NCBI GenBank assembly: GCA_964036155.1
Contig: OZ038423.1
Coordinates: 51,723,249-51,787,248, forward strand
Length of the DNA: 64,000 nt
DNA from: Diploscapter coronatus
Taxonomy: Eukaryota > Nematoda > Chromadorea > Rhabditida > Rhabditidae
Direction: 5' to 3'
Part shown: piece by piece, positions 34,469 through 47,508 of the stretch
Layout: each line of letters starts with the position of its first letter
How positions within the stretch are numbered: position 1 is the first letter of the stretch
The notes under the pieces: model-generated
What the model was told of the DNA's origin: nothing
Database searches by the model: none
The model's input: only the letters and a program-made list of their open reading frames with translations
Program-made: the position numbers and the translations under genes

Positions 34469-37400
34469 ATGCCGGACGACATCCCGAGAATTCCCAGAAA
34501 GAGGGGCAAGAAGAACAGGCCTGTCGGTATCTAATAGGGTATCTCAAATTGATTTGATCCATCGTATTTTGGAAAGCGCGTGGCGGCAGCAGAATCTGCC
34601 TGCCTACCGACCGCATGTCACAGTCGGCTCGGCCATTCCTGTCACTCTCGCCGTCGGTCTGGCTCTCACAGGCCTCGGAGTCGCTATGTTCATTGGAACT
34701 AAGAACTGTATGATAGATTTCCCGCACGAATAATCATCCAAATCGATGTTGCAGCTCTCGAAACGGAAATAGATTACACGAGTTGTGAAGTCGAAAACTC
34801 TACTCAGTTTAATGGGTCGAAAATGAGTCCATTCAAATGCAGTTTCACCATCAATCTCACGCAGGCTTACACGGTTTGCTCGCTTCCTAACTTTTAATGT
34901 CAATATTCATAGCGAAAACTGAATATTCCATAATTTCTAACGAAAACAAATGAACATTTATTTATTCATATTCTTTGATCAATGACTACATTTTGGTAAT
35001 AGACAAGGATGAAACAGAATTGAAATACAAATCTCGTAATCGAAAATTCACACTATCTTCAGCGTCTTAGTTGAGTAAAAATTTTGCCTTTAAAGTTTGG
35101 TATCAAAATCGACTTTATTATTCAAAATTAATCTAAATCGACTAACAATTTCGCATCATTTTAGGTAGAGGGATAAGAATAATTTTCAATTTTCATCCCA
35201 GATAGGGACTTTTGAGTTTTGACTTCAAATTCAAAAATGCGATATTTTGTGATTTTGGTTACTTTTAGCTCCGGATTTCAGTTTATTTTTATTTCCGACT
35301 TTAAAATTTTGAGACTCAAACTTCGTTTGATTTCAGCTGAAAATCTATACTTCTCACGCCCCTAATCGAGGCTGCATCATTCATTATAATTTCTCTCAGG
35401 TCGTGATTAATACGATGGCTTTTCATTTTAGGGTGAAGTAAAGTTTTATTATGGAATGGATCGTTTCTATCAAAATAATCGACAATATTTATCTTCTAGA
35501 AGCGATTTGCAGCTTGCAGGTACAGCAAAAATATGACTTGAACGAGTTAGAAATAATAGTTTCATAATTAACAGGTGATATCGACAATACTCAAGACTGC
35601 CAGCCTCTGGACAAGGCATTTTCTCCACTTCTGAACAGCAACGTGCCGATTGTTCCTTGCGGCCAAATTGCAAATTCAATGTTTAATGGTACTTTTTCAA
35701 ACTTCTATGAATTATTACTATAAAAGTCGTAGGACATAGGTAGAGAATTATAAATTTAAAAACTAATCAATACACAATCGTTTTCTATCGCATTTCATGA
35801 CAAGATAATTTGACCTCGTAAAAAATACTCGACGTAGATACCGCAATTGAAAATTATCCTATTAGATTCATTCCGTCTATTTTACCACGCTCCTAGTGGA
35901 TCAGATGGTCGCGATATATGGCTTGTTCCTGTACCTTGGACTGGAAAGGGTGTTCTCACTCAACGAGAGATACACAAGAAGTTTAAAAATCCTATCCCGA
36001 GTGACAATCAAACGTATCAGGCATTATGCAACGCATTCATCGTAAGACGAAGTGGCTAAAAATAGATTGATCACGCTAAACTTGACAGAATACAACTCAG
36101 CCACCTGATTGGTCGAGGAGACTCTGCGACTTGGGATATGGCGATAATGTTGGATTGGGGCTGGAGAACCTCGACTTCATGGTGTGGATGAAGCCCGCTG
36201 CTTTGCCTAAATTCAGAAAACTCTACAGAATACTGGATACACAGGTAAGCAAGGATAAAGGCTGCGAATTTAATGCACGAACGTAGGCCTTTAATGTTAA
36301 CATTGCCGGATTATTGTTTTTCTTTTAATATCGAAAATTTGGAGAAAAACAATTTTTTACAGAAATATATTGAGTAGTTTTGCGTTTACTGAAGTCTATA
36401 TTATTCTAAATCAAGCAAATCTAGTGTCGAAAGAATCAATCTTTGATATTTGAAGGAAAACATATAATCTTCAAGATGACTTGATAATCTGCCGAATTCA
36501 AAAGAATAAGATATGCACGTCTTCTAGCGCTCCTAACATTTTATACACTAACAATTTTCCCATTCAATAGATAATAGACATAGCATTAGCAAATTCGTTC
36601 GCTTAGAGCAATTCTTCGTGCGAATCTGTGTCGACGACAGCCGGCTATTCGACTACGACCTCCCTGAACGACGATGATGGAGACAAAATCCCAATGTACG
36701 AAAATGCAGATGCTTCTGACTATGACTTGGGTGCTCCTGTTCTATCCTGTCAAAATCTGACTAACACCACTTTCGATATCATTGTAATTAAATTTATGAT
36801 TTTTCCTATTTCAACTAATATCTGATTGCTGTTGAGCTAGTAAAACTTAGTGGCGCAATTTCTGCGTAGTCGCAATTCAGCTTTAGAGGAGAAATAGAAC
36901 GTGAAAAAATAGTTGCCTAAAATCCCCTTTTATCAAATACTTTTATCTGATATCTAAGATTTTCAAACTCGAGTATTCCATTACTTTTCTTCCTTAATCA
37001 ATTACTGAATAATTGAAAATTTAGTCAGATCTTTTCAACACTGGACTTCCGGCCGGACAATACACCCTCTTGATCAATTATAGTCAGTAGTTTTTTTTTC
37101 AAATGCTGTCAGTAAATGCAATTGATTCAGATTACCCCGTGACTGGATTCAATGGCAGCAAGTCGTTCGTGATTGCCCGAGAGACATGGGTTGGTCCGCA
37201 AAATTTCTTCCTGCCAATTCTCTATCTCGTCGTTGGCACCTTCCTCATTCTCGTCTCAGGATTTTGTAAGTCGTTTATTTCTTCGTAAGCTCAGGAATTC
37301 AAAAATTAAAGAAAACTCGCGTTTTATGTGATCTTTAATTTTTTGGATTGATCTAAAACTAGCATTGAATTCGCTGAAAAAATGAGTTAGAGTCCAGCGT

Positions 37401-37490
37401 TGATTTTGTGAAATTCACGAAAACAAGAATGAAAAACGTATCATTTCAGTCCTTGTGATTTGGCTATGGCAAAGATACAAAAAAGACTAA
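34469..37490 (+). CDS. CDC50/TMEM30 family protein, P4-ATPase flippase beta-subunit, 9 exons
   Basis: Partner subunit of P4-type lipid flippases. By family knowledge it is needed for their exit from the ER and for moving aminophospholipids to the cytosolic leaflet. It starts at 34469-34471 ([11 protein letters not shown]). Membrane span 1 is about 34625-34690 ([18 protein letters not shown]), preceded by the family block [11 protein letters not shown]. The luminal part has paired cysteines, Asn-X-Ser/Thr sites, [15 protein letters not shown] (exon 35432-35518) and [13 protein letters not shown] (35574-35886). [18 protein letters not shown] follows (exon 36097-36244). Exon 36605-36786 codes for an extra luminal stretch not usual in the family. 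Then [28 protein letters not shown] and span 2 (37205-37480). The stop is TAA at 37488-37490, with AATAAA at 37518-37523. It is complete and convergent with the esterase at 37859. Confidence 0.93.
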
Positions 37491-37858
37491 ATCAAATTTG
37501 ATATAGATTCGAATAGAAATAAAGTGATCTTTTTGTCGATGACTAAATTGTTATTTACGCGGAAATAATTTACGAAGTCAATTATGATTTACGGGTTGAT
37601 ATTTTTACTCCTAGTAAAGGTGTTGTTTATAATCCACAGAATAAGCTTTGATTTATTGATGAATAAATAGTTCATACAAACAAGATGGGTTAGTAAAAAT
37701 CAAGGTATGGATTTTGCGCTAATTTGAATACAAATGGTTTTTTCATTCGATCTTTCCAATTTGACATTAAATAATGCGTTTTAAATACATGAAGATTAAC
37801 AAACAACTCCAATTTTAGATAATTTAAACTCAACTTTTTAAAGTTCTTTTCTTTACGT
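37491..37858. other. convergent 3' ends of the CDC50 gene and esterase 1
   Basis: This AT-rich spacer carries an AATAAA signal for the plus-strand gene at 37518-37523. A TTTATT at 37652-37657 can be the polyadenylation signal of the minus-strand esterase. I see no gene. Confidence 0.6.
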
Positions 37859-40800
37859 CTATTCCGATGTTTGTCGTTCATATTCGATGTATCTCATTGG
37901 TCTACCGTCCTAAAAAGTTACAATTTGTTCAATTTGTTTTCTTTATTTCCTTACCTTGAAAACTTCCTGCATGGAGGATTCTTTATCAATGACTATATGT
38001 CGTTGTGGGTTTTCCAAAGTTGATGGCTCCCATTTATTTCCATTCAGCAATGGCTCTTCCCCATTCAATCCGTTCGGATCTCTGAATTTAGATTTTTTTT
38101 TTTAAATTCATGGAAAAGGATTAATGCTCAATTTTTCATAGATCATCTACTGTACTCTTGAAATCAGAATCCTTTTTATCGGAATAACTATGTAGTAATG
38201 TAAAATTATTAGCTTTTCCCTGCATTCTGTTAAATTAACAATTTCTGAGAATAATGTTTACCCATATTTGGCAAAATTGGTGATAAGCGTCGAGAACAAA
38301 TCGACTATCTTCTGATCTTCTTCCGTGAATGTGAATTCGGTGAAAATGCAACATCCGAGAGCGAACATAATGTCAACACAGTGGGTACTGTCTAAAATCA
38401 TCATGAGCGAGATGTTATGTCCGAATAGTCTGATAAGATAGTTCATTACCTTTGAATGGGATCATATGGGACATTAGTCCAAACATATCTGGATCAAAAT
38501 AGTCGAAAACGTAGAAATAACACGGCTCAGAACTTGTTTCGAGATTTTCAATTACATTTCGCTGAGTTCCGACATTCAAAAATATGTCACCATTTGCCTA
38601 AAATAATAGGAGATTTGACATAAATGTATTGGAAAGCATTGCACATCTTTATTATGAATAGATTAAAATAAAGGAGAACAAACTAAGTTCTTTTATCCTG
38701 GACAAATATATTTAGTCTAGAAATGAGCTAAGTCTGATGAAATTCTACCTTTAGATTTGCATGATATATAACTTTGCAAAAACTTTGAATTGACTCGTGT
38801 GGATTTTTGAGCGCTTAAAACTGAAAATTGTGATCGATCTAACGTTCACCCTTAGATGAAAACGACCGTATTCAATTTCAGAAGATACAAAATGGGTCAG
38901 AAACTATTTCAGCAACATGTTTCATTGATGCTTATTTCCCGTTCCTGCTAGAATATAAATAATTCAGGTATCATCAATGTCTCGCTAAAAGTAACGATAT
39001 TCTCGTTTTTCTTACCTCTACAAGTGCTCTAATCCATGTGTCCTTATCATGGTTCTCCTCCAAATCAACGAGCATTTTGGTTATTTCATCTCGCGTCTTT
39101 TTCGCATTAGTCGGGGCTGTCTTCTCAGATACCATTCCAGCGACAATCGCAGGGATCCTTTTCCTGCATTCTTCGACCGAAATGCTCTTCAATGAGACTG
39201 AAATATGATTTTTTTTCGTATTTTCAGAGATGGATGAAATTTAGTTTGGAACAAAACAAACGAAATTAAGTTCCTTTTAATTTTCGTTCTAAACTAGGAA
39301 TTGACAAATGAATCAATAGAAGTTTAAGGAGTAACAAAACGACGAAATGATACCCTTTTGCATTTTGTAAAGTTGTTTGTTTATTCTTTAAAAGTTAATT
39401 TTACTATTTCGTTATTTAAGACTTTACTTCGAACTGCTCTAGTCTCGTCTGCAAGGTTTCTTTTATCTCTGATTTTTCGCTTACTTGTTCCAATGATTCC
39501 TTCTGATCGTGTCAATCCGACCATTCTCGGCTTCCCCTTTGCTTCTTTCCGTAACTCAGCTGGTTGTTTCGGAATGAATTTCCCATCGACTCTAGGTCCG
39601 ATGTAGCACTGGCACTTTCCATCGAGTGGGGGCATAGTCTCCATCGTCAAGGCTAGAGATTCGGCAGGAAGCGTTCTCAATTCCTCCAGCCACTAAACTT
39701 TTATAATTCTTCTTAAAAATTCCAAAATGACTGCTGCTCAGATTGTTCAGAAGACAGCTCGATGCTCGAAATTAAATGATTTTTTATCTAGAAATCTCAA
39801 TTATATCTCTGGATCTTAGAATAATCATTTTTAACCCTGAATTTAAAAAAAAACTGAGAAACAATTCGGATTCTGAATAATATTAGTCTGAAAGTACTAA
39901 CTTGTTGGCTATTCCCTTTGTATAAAATTGCCTGGTTTTCGCCCTCAATCCGACATCTCTCAACGATATGATCGTTCACTGCAAAGTCACAAGAAGCGTT
40001 TCCAGCCATCGAAATCACCTTGTGACACAAGTCCGCAAATTTGACAGTGATTAAAGAGTAGATGAAGTGAATAACTTCACAAACCTTCCGATTGAGGGCA
40101 GATTGATAGAAGATCGACGCTAGCTCCTCCCGCACTCTGGCCCATTATCGTGACATTGTCGGGATTGCCGCCAAAGATGGAGATGTTTTCCTTCAAAGAA
40201 TTAGTTTAAAACCCTGATAGGATATCAATTAGAGCTCTCAAGCAGATATGCCGGATTGATGTTTCGAATAAAGTTTTTGTGCGCAAATTTCACCAGGGAT
40301 ATGAATAAAATTTTCGTGAAGAAAAGATAAATTTAGAAATTTTCTAGGCCGAAAAAGTTGCAAAAAAACCGCCACCCAAAATAAACACGTTTTCGTAAAC
40401 GAAATATTGCTTGTGAATTGCAGTTTTGTCATTTTTGAAATACTTTTTTGTAAAATAACTACCTTAACCCATTTCAGAGCCATCGTCATGTCCCAAAGCG
40501 CTAAATTTCCTGGACAAACTTCATCTCCAGTTGACCAGAATCCAAAATATCCTAATCGATACTGGATTGTTACGCAGACCACATCTTTCTGGCACTAAAC
40601 GTTAAGATTGAAAAGTTAGGCAGTTTTAATAAAAAGTTACAATGTTCTTGCAAATGTTGATATCACCATATTTTATAGCGCTATCGGAAACAAAGCCTCC
40701 TCCATGAATATATCTGGAATTCGTGGCAAAAATGATTGATTTGTATAATAGGTTTGTCTTCACAACGCTACTTTTTAGTCTCGTATGAAAATTGTCAATC

Positions 40801-41595
40801 ATTGACGATTAATTCTTACACGAGCACTGCGAATCCTTTGTCAGAAATTGGTTTCCAACATGGAGTAAACACGTTCAAATAGAGACTGTCCTCAGATACT
40901 GGATAGGAGTTCACCAACTGAACGGGTATTAGATTATCATTCATAATTGACTTTTGATTTTTATTAGTCGACAAAATATCACACATTAAAATTGATGCAA
41001 GAAAACCTATAATTCGAACCTTTTCTGTTCATAGCAATGTGAAAGACTATCATGAAGATAAAGTTAAAAGTTGATGGTGTGTCCCACCGCAAATCCTATA
41101 CGACTAAAATATTCAATAAAATGATAATCTTACATGAAGCTTCTCAGGGAGTTTCGTTTTCTGCATACTTTTTGGCGCAAATTTCTTGCACTCTAAGACA
41201 CCATCCCATGAATCTGGGGGCTGTGGCAGCTGAAAAATTACTATTATTAGAAAATTTTGGAGCCCTTGTATGTAGTTATGACCCTCTTTTATTCTTTGCT
41301 ACATACTATTTCTCAGAAAAGAGAATGGTAACTACAGTGAGCCAGAATTTTGCGCGTCTCAAAACTAACCTCGAAACGTCGATTTCCAGTCGGTGGTTTT
41401 GCGAATGGGATACCTTGAAATGCATCTACCTAAAGAAGAATAAAACTCATCATAATGATTCGAAAACAAAAATCCAACCTCCTTAGACTCTCCATGAATA
41501 AGCCTCCTGCCTTCGACAATTCCATATTTCGTCTTTAGTTGTCTTGAAGGCGGATATTTATCTTTTTTAGCTCCAATTATTTTCTCAAACACCAT
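37859..41595 (-). CDS. carboxylesterase 1 of a tandem pair, 14 exons
   Basis: Type-B carboxylesterase of the alpha/beta-hydrolase fold, which hydrolyses carboxylic esters. The start at 41593-41595 ([13 protein letters not shown]) has no signal peptide, so it is probably cytosolic. Blocks in order: [23 protein letters not shown] (41373-41430); [10 protein letters not shown]; oxyanion-hole HGGGF (40640-40713); [20 protein letters not shown] (40463-40594); nucleophile [13 protein letters not shown] (40080-40192); [10 protein letters not shown]; catalytic Glu in VGLTRSEG (about 39490); and catalytic His in STHCVDI (about 38370). The triad Ser-Glu-His is complete. The last exon (37859-37911) ends [15 protein letters not shown]. 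Exon layout and sequence match the neighbour at 42301-45501, so the two arose by tandem duplication. A fragment of the 347-bp repeat and a MITE lie in its introns. Confidence 0.93.
40233..40400 (+). repeat. partial copy C of the 347-bp dispersed repeat
   Basis: It lies in an esterase 1 intron. It matches the left part of copies A and B through GCAGATATGCCGG, TTTTCTAGGCCGAAAAAGTT and AAATAAACACGTTTTCGTAA, then stops. The right half is missing, so it is truncated or interrupted. Confidence 0.7.
41251..41351. mobile_element. MITE related to the element at 6667
   Basis: The element spans 41259-41343 (85 bp), in an esterase 1 intron. The left end GGAGCCCTTGTATGTAGTTA pairs loosely with the right end, GGCTCACTGTAGTTACCATT on the other strand. 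The flanking 8-mers aaaatttt and agaatttt match at seven of eight positions, consistent with an old 8-bp duplication. The inner string CATACTATTTCTCAGAAAAG is shared with 6667-6778. Confidence 0.7.
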
Positions 41596-42300
41596 ATTTA
41601 AAATCTGAAATTTTAGAAATTCACATTAAGAATTACGTAGAAATACAAAAATCTATTTAAGTTATTGGAATATATAAAAATGATAAAGCTTTAATGATTG
41701 AAATATGTGACTGACAAATTTTATACTAAAACGAATATGCTCACAAGTCAATTTCAAAATTTTAAAACTTACGAAATATTTAAAATTGGCTGATTGGAAA
41801 GGGAGAGAAAATGGCTCGACTTAATGAGATAACGCTAGTCACAAAGTGTATATGACTGAGAGGACAGTGAGCCCAAGAAATGAAACATCATTGAAACAGT
41901 CATTAAGATGTAGACAGGCAAACAGGCAGATAAGATAGCGGACCATATTTGAAAACAGCCAAGGAGCACAAAACAGAAAATAAAAAAGAAGGAAGTAATT
42001 GGGTTGAGGAATGCAACACAGAAACACCGACAACCACATTTCGCACACCATAAGATATAGTAGTCGATTTTACAAACAATAAACAACATATATAATAAAG
42101 AATATTCCAGTATAATTTGAAGTATAACAATTTTATATTATTAGTTCTTTCATATTTTCAAAATACACACAATGGCAGAAAGAGATCACAGATTTATGAT
42201 AAACTTCCAAATGCCTATGACAAATATAAAATTTGAACTATATTACTGGCTAATTTAGGCATAAAATGAAATAAAAATACATTATACAAATAATTTTACT
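41596..42300. other. spacer between the two tandem esterases
   Basis: About 700 bases separate the end of esterase 2 from the start of esterase 1, both on the minus strand. It must hold the promoter of esterase 1. The open frames here have no family likeness. Confidence 0.5.
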
Positions 42301-45300
42301 TTATGGTGGAAAATCCCTTTCTAATTCGACGTATCGTAGAGGTCGGCCACCCTAGAATGAGGTTGAAATTATTCGACTATTTAACACAAATAGTAGTTAT
42401 TAGGAAAAATGAGGATGAGGACGAGTGATCGTCATATCGTCATGAGTATTTTTGTTATTACGATATGGTGAGTTAATGTTTAAAAAGTCTAAAAATTTTT
42501 ATAAGAAAAACGAGGAAAAATGTTCTCGAATTTTTCGGAATTCATTTGTGATCGCACTGTAACATCGATAGACAGATTCAAATGATTATTGAGAATCTCT
42601 TTGCGTTTCGACCTATTTTAAAGACTAGTTTGAATTTTCCAACCTTGAATACTTCCTGCAGGGACGATTCTTTGTCGATAACGATATGTTTTTGCGGATT
42701 TTCCAAAGTCGCAGGTTCCCATCGAACTCCCTTTAACAATGGCTCTGTATCACTCTGTCCATTTGGATCACTGAATATTGAAAATACAAGGGCCACTTAT
42801 TTAATTTTACCTAAATTTAACGAAATTTGTTATCAGAGCCGAGAAGAGGTCAGTGATTCTTTGATCTTCTTCTGTAAACGTGAAGGGGACGATTATTCCA
42901 GTTCCAAGTGCAAAAGTTATGTCGTTGCAATGGGTTGATTCTAAAAAATAGTTATTTTCGAGCTTCCTTAGAATAATTACCGACGAATGGCATCATTTTG
43001 CTGATGAACCCGAACATTTTCGGATTGAAGTAGTCGAAAGAGTAGAAATAGCAGGGCTCCTGACTCGTCTGCAAACACTGAATCACATTCTTTTGTGTCG
43101 CTATGTTCAAGAACATGTCGCCGGATGCCTGAAAATAATTCCGTGGTGGGGTAAGCTAGATTTCGTTTCCTTATAGCCCCAGATAAAGCTGTTTTTCGGA
43201 GGATACGAAGCCACTTTGATAAATCGTTTAACGAGCAATACAGTTTCGAACTTCAGAGGCGATACTTTTTAAAAGACTTGGTCGAAAATTTGCACGGCTG
43301 CACATTTCGAAGTGTGCACTTTTTCAACGGATGGCAATGGAAAGCAATAATCAAATGGTGCAACTTTTCGAAAATAACCCTTTGAAAACTGAAACTTTGA
43401 CTTTACTTCACTTTAGCCTTTTCTTTTTAAATTACGACTCCATTCAGTCTCGATTGTCGTTTTTCATCTACAGAAAACAAAACCTAACCTCAATCCAAGC
43501 TTTCTTCCAGGTCATTTTATCGTGCTCTTTCTCATAGTCGATGATCATCTTGCAAATTTCATCCCTCGCTTTCTTCGTCTGCAGTCCGTACTGCTTCTCG
43601 GGCAGCAGCCCAGCGATGATTTGATAAACTTTTTTCATGCAATCCTTTGTTGTCACCGGAAGTGGCGATACTGAAAGAAGACAATATGCTAGCAGATAAT
43701 AACTCGAAAAAATAATAATCTAACTTACTGTTGAAGATGTCTCCTTCATATTTTGCGAGCCCAACAATCCTAGGTTTCCCTTTGGCTTCTTTGCGCAGTT
43801 CTTCGACGGGTTTCGTGATGAATTTCCCATCAATTTTCGGTGCAATGAAGCATTGAACTCTGCCATTCACTGGCGGCGAGATTTCTAATTCGAGTGCGAG
43901 TTTTTCAGCCGGTAGCTTGCGGACTTCTTCCATCCACTGAACTTTGGTTTTGAGTCTCAGGTTCAAATAAAGGGGTATCATGAGTATTTGACTTCTAGTG
44001 ACTGAACTTCAAGACTTTTAATACTTCTAAGTCGAAATAAATTGTAAACATTTGTGAGACTTCAACTTCGAAGTTTGCCATATTGTGAAAGTCTTTTAGG
44101 CTATTTTACCGCTTCGCTGTTGCCCTTGTAAATGATTCCATGCTTTTCAGCCTCCAACCTGCATCGCTCAACCGCATTTGTGTGGACCGCAAAATCAGCG
44201 TCTGCGTTTCCTGCCATGGCTATCACTTGATGGAATAGATCTTGATAAATTTCAATAAATATTAGAGGAAATATAAGTGAAACCTCTAGAAGGCGGACAA
44301 ATTGATAGGAGATCAACGCTAGCTCCTCCCGCACTCTGGCCCATTATCGTGACTTTATCCGGATCCCCGCCAAATTCGGCGATATTTTCCTGAATAAGTC
44401 GCTGGGTAAAAATTTTGAATATTTGGATATCGTCTAGAAAATGAGTGGTAATACGACAATCATATAAAAATTTAACTGAGATACATTATATTTTAGGAAG
44501 TTTGGAAAAAAATAGTTGCGTCGTTGAAGTGAAACGGGGTCGGATTTGGCAGAGAAAGTATTCTCTATGTTCACTATTTCGTATACAACAATGCAGCTAT
44601 TTCAAATACTTTTCTAGATTTCTGATTTATACATATTTGGTGAAAGTGCTCCCAAATTTTGTGTCATCTAACCTTAACCCATTTTAATGCCATAGTCATA
44701 TCCCAAAGCGCTAGGTTATCAGGACAGGCTTCATCTCCCGTCGTCCATAAACCAAAAAAGCCTAGTCGATATTGGATGGTTACGCAGACCACATCTTTTT
44801 TGCACTGAAAAAAGTATTGCATAGAGAATGGCCTGATAGTCATTACTATATTCCTGCATATATTGATATCGCCATATTTTATCGCACTGTCCATTACAAA
44901 CCCTCCTCCATGAATGTATCTAAACTTTCATACAATAAAGATTTTAAAAAAATCGTTAAAATTTTCTGATCAGTATTAACACGAATTTAAATTAATACAC
45001 AAGAACAGGAAATCCTTTGTCTGATTGCGATTTCCAACAAGGCGTGAACACATTTAGATATAGGCAGTCTTCCGATTTCGGATATAATGGAGCTATCTGA
45101 AACTCAATTTGATAAGAAAAATGCTCTGAACTACTATCAGATCTTACCCGAGTTCTTTCGAAATTAGTGACTTTTTGGTAACTTCGGGGTCCGAATTGTT
45201 TAGTTTCTTTGATCCCTTCCCAGGACTCAGGAGGTTGAGGTAACTATAATTTATGGTGAAATTTGAAAATTTTATGAAAAACATTACCGTAAATCGTAGC

Positions 45301-45501
45301 TTGCCAATGGGAGGCTTTGCAAATGGAATGCCTTGAAATGCATCTACCTAAAATGTTTCCTATTCTTCGTTAATCGCAAAATCCTGCCTCTTTTTCTTCT
45401 CCATGAATGAGCTTTCTGCCTTCAACAGTTCCGTATTTCGTCTTCACTTGTCTTGACGGAGGAAACACTCCTTTTGCTAGACTACTGTTTGAGTGGCCCA
45501 T
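42301..45501 (-). CDS. carboxylesterase 2 of a tandem pair, 14 exons
   Basis: Type-B carboxylesterase, paralogue of the gene at 37859-41595 with the same exon plan. It starts at 45499-45501 with MGHSNSS; Gly2 with Ser at position 6 fits the N-myristoylation consensus, which the paralogue lacks. Blocks: [24 protein letters not shown] (45289-45349), SEDCLYLNVF, HGGGF (44847-44918), [20 protein letters not shown] (44673-44806), nucleophile [13 protein letters not shown] (44288-44391), MAGNADADFA, catalytic Glu in VGLAKYEGD (near 43740), and catalytic His in STHCNDI (near 42925). The triad is complete. The last exon (42301-42352) ends GRPLRYVELERDFPP after an intron of about 290 bases. There is no signal peptide, so it should act inside the cell, possibly on membranes. 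Confidence 0.93.
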
Positions 45502-47508
45502 CTAGAAAATCATAAAAACTAGAAACCGAATAATAATCCTTCCCACTAGACCTGAAATTGCATCTTATAGTTGTCTAAAATCTCAACTCATCAAATTTCG
45601 ACTGCTAAAAATCTTACGAAACAGCCAATTCACGAAATGACTTGTAAGAGTGAAAATTGTGAGTCAGAAACAGGAACTGGGAATCGATAAGGCAAATATC
45701 AAAAAGTAGTGACATGGATAGGTGATAAAGTTAGAGGCGATGATATGCACTAAACAAACAAACAAAGTGAACCTCGAATGGAATGATGAACGATGCAATT
45801 GAAACTGAAATGAATGATGTGGGCGAAGTAGTTGATCAATGCAGAGAAGGTTCCAAGTGAAGGGAGAATTAACGAGAAAAGGAAATAGAGAAAGACAGCA
45901 GGAAAAGAGAAGAATCAATGGGAATTGCAACTGCAGAGATGTAAAGATGAACAGACAGCGACAGGGGAGGAGAGAAGAGAAGAGGAGATAATAGAACGAA
46001 AACACAAATAAATACATACACAAACAAATATATTTGAACTCATGATTATTTGTGAAACGATAGCAAAAATGTGACAACAAATAAAAATGAAACCATTCTA
46101 CATATAGACAAGTATTTGGAGAATAATCGATTCCTCATAAAATGAAATATGCAGAAATCCTCCACGCATTCGCTGTCAATCATTTCATTATTCGCCAATG
46201 GCCAAATATGATAAAATATAAGACTGACCGATAGACTATTATTATTATCCAGTTTTCAATCAACATGCCAAATAAATAATTTTACTGTTTCTATCTCTGT
46301 TCTCTACTTCTTTTTTCTATTTTCCATTTCTAGAAATCAAACGCGTTTCTCCGTATTTGCAATGTCAATTCAATATAATGTGCATGCCGTTAATTAAGTT
46401 GGCTTCCATCTGTTCGAAATGGAACATTCACAGAATTGATTGAAACCACTGTCCCTTTCTTTATTACGAATTTAATTGATTTCGCATTCTGAGTCCACTC
46501 AGCACAAATTTTAGAACCTTATATAAATATCAATTTATTTCATAAGAATGAATGAACGTTTCGCGCTGTGAGGAATAAATAGGTTTCAAAAGTAAAATTA
46601 TTACTTGTCATTAGAAGAGATTATAAATACTCGAAACTCACGACTGAGTTAGATAGTAATTGCCCTTAATAAACAAGGAATCGTCGCTTTTGCATTAATG
46701 CCTAATAATAGATATCGACTACGTATAAGAATCAATTTCTCTAAAGTGAATAGTGAATAATTTGGCGACTACAATGGTTAATAAACGGAAAAATAGTATA
46801 TAAGACAACAGTAGAGATGACCGCGTTGATTGTTTCATAAGATGACCGTGTTCGGGATGAAAAATACAATTTGTATAAGAAGAGGGCGAGTTGCAGATAG
46901 AGGGATGAGATGCTCTATTCTGCACACGTATTGCATTTGACAGATTAGGTAATTCTCAAGGATAGAAATAGAAATGCTTTTCATCAATTATTTACAATAT
47001 ACCGCCAAACATACAATTTAACATTTTTCTACTTATATTCATCGGTAAATTATATGCTTCACGGTAATTTTGTACCATTTTAAGAAAATTTAAAAAAAAA
47101 ATTCAAATTTGTCGGAATGTGGAAGAGTGTATTTGGCTCGGAACTAATGCATTTATCCCTGCATAAATGGGAAAATTGAGAAATAACAAATGCCTGCAAT
47201 CGACTTTCAGACCAAAAGATCGCTGATTTAATGAAAGATGTAAATGGGTCGATTGCAGAAAACGAGTCAACAACAAAAAGAACAATTGAATCGAATCAAT
47301 TCGAATCGAGTCAGAGGAACACTGTAGTGATGAAAAATTTGATGAAGAATGAGGACGACTGTTCTCATCATCGACCTTCATCAATTACAGAAAATCAGGA
47401 AACAGAAAATTCATCGAGTAACAACCCGTCGGAATGCACAGCCACCGGGGCAGAGGAATCGACACAGAGACCAAATGAAGAGAGAAATTGAAGAAAAGTA
47501 TGATAGAA
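45502..47508. other. spacer between esterase 2 and the IL-17-receptor-like gene
   Basis: It holds the promoter of esterase 2 and the 3' flank of the receptor-like gene. The stretch 45750-46020 is purine-rich. A plus-strand open frame at 47231-47491 (86 codons, rich in Ser, Asn, Glu and Thr) lies just before the convergent receptor stop; I cannot show that it is a gene. No RNA gene is seen. Confidence 0.5.

Noticed and set aside
47231..47491. Plus-strand open frame of 86 codons, rich in Ser, Asn, Glu and Thr
   Set aside because: No family likeness, no splice or promoter context, and an ATG-to-stop frame of this size occurs by chance many times in 64 kb. It is kept only as a note.
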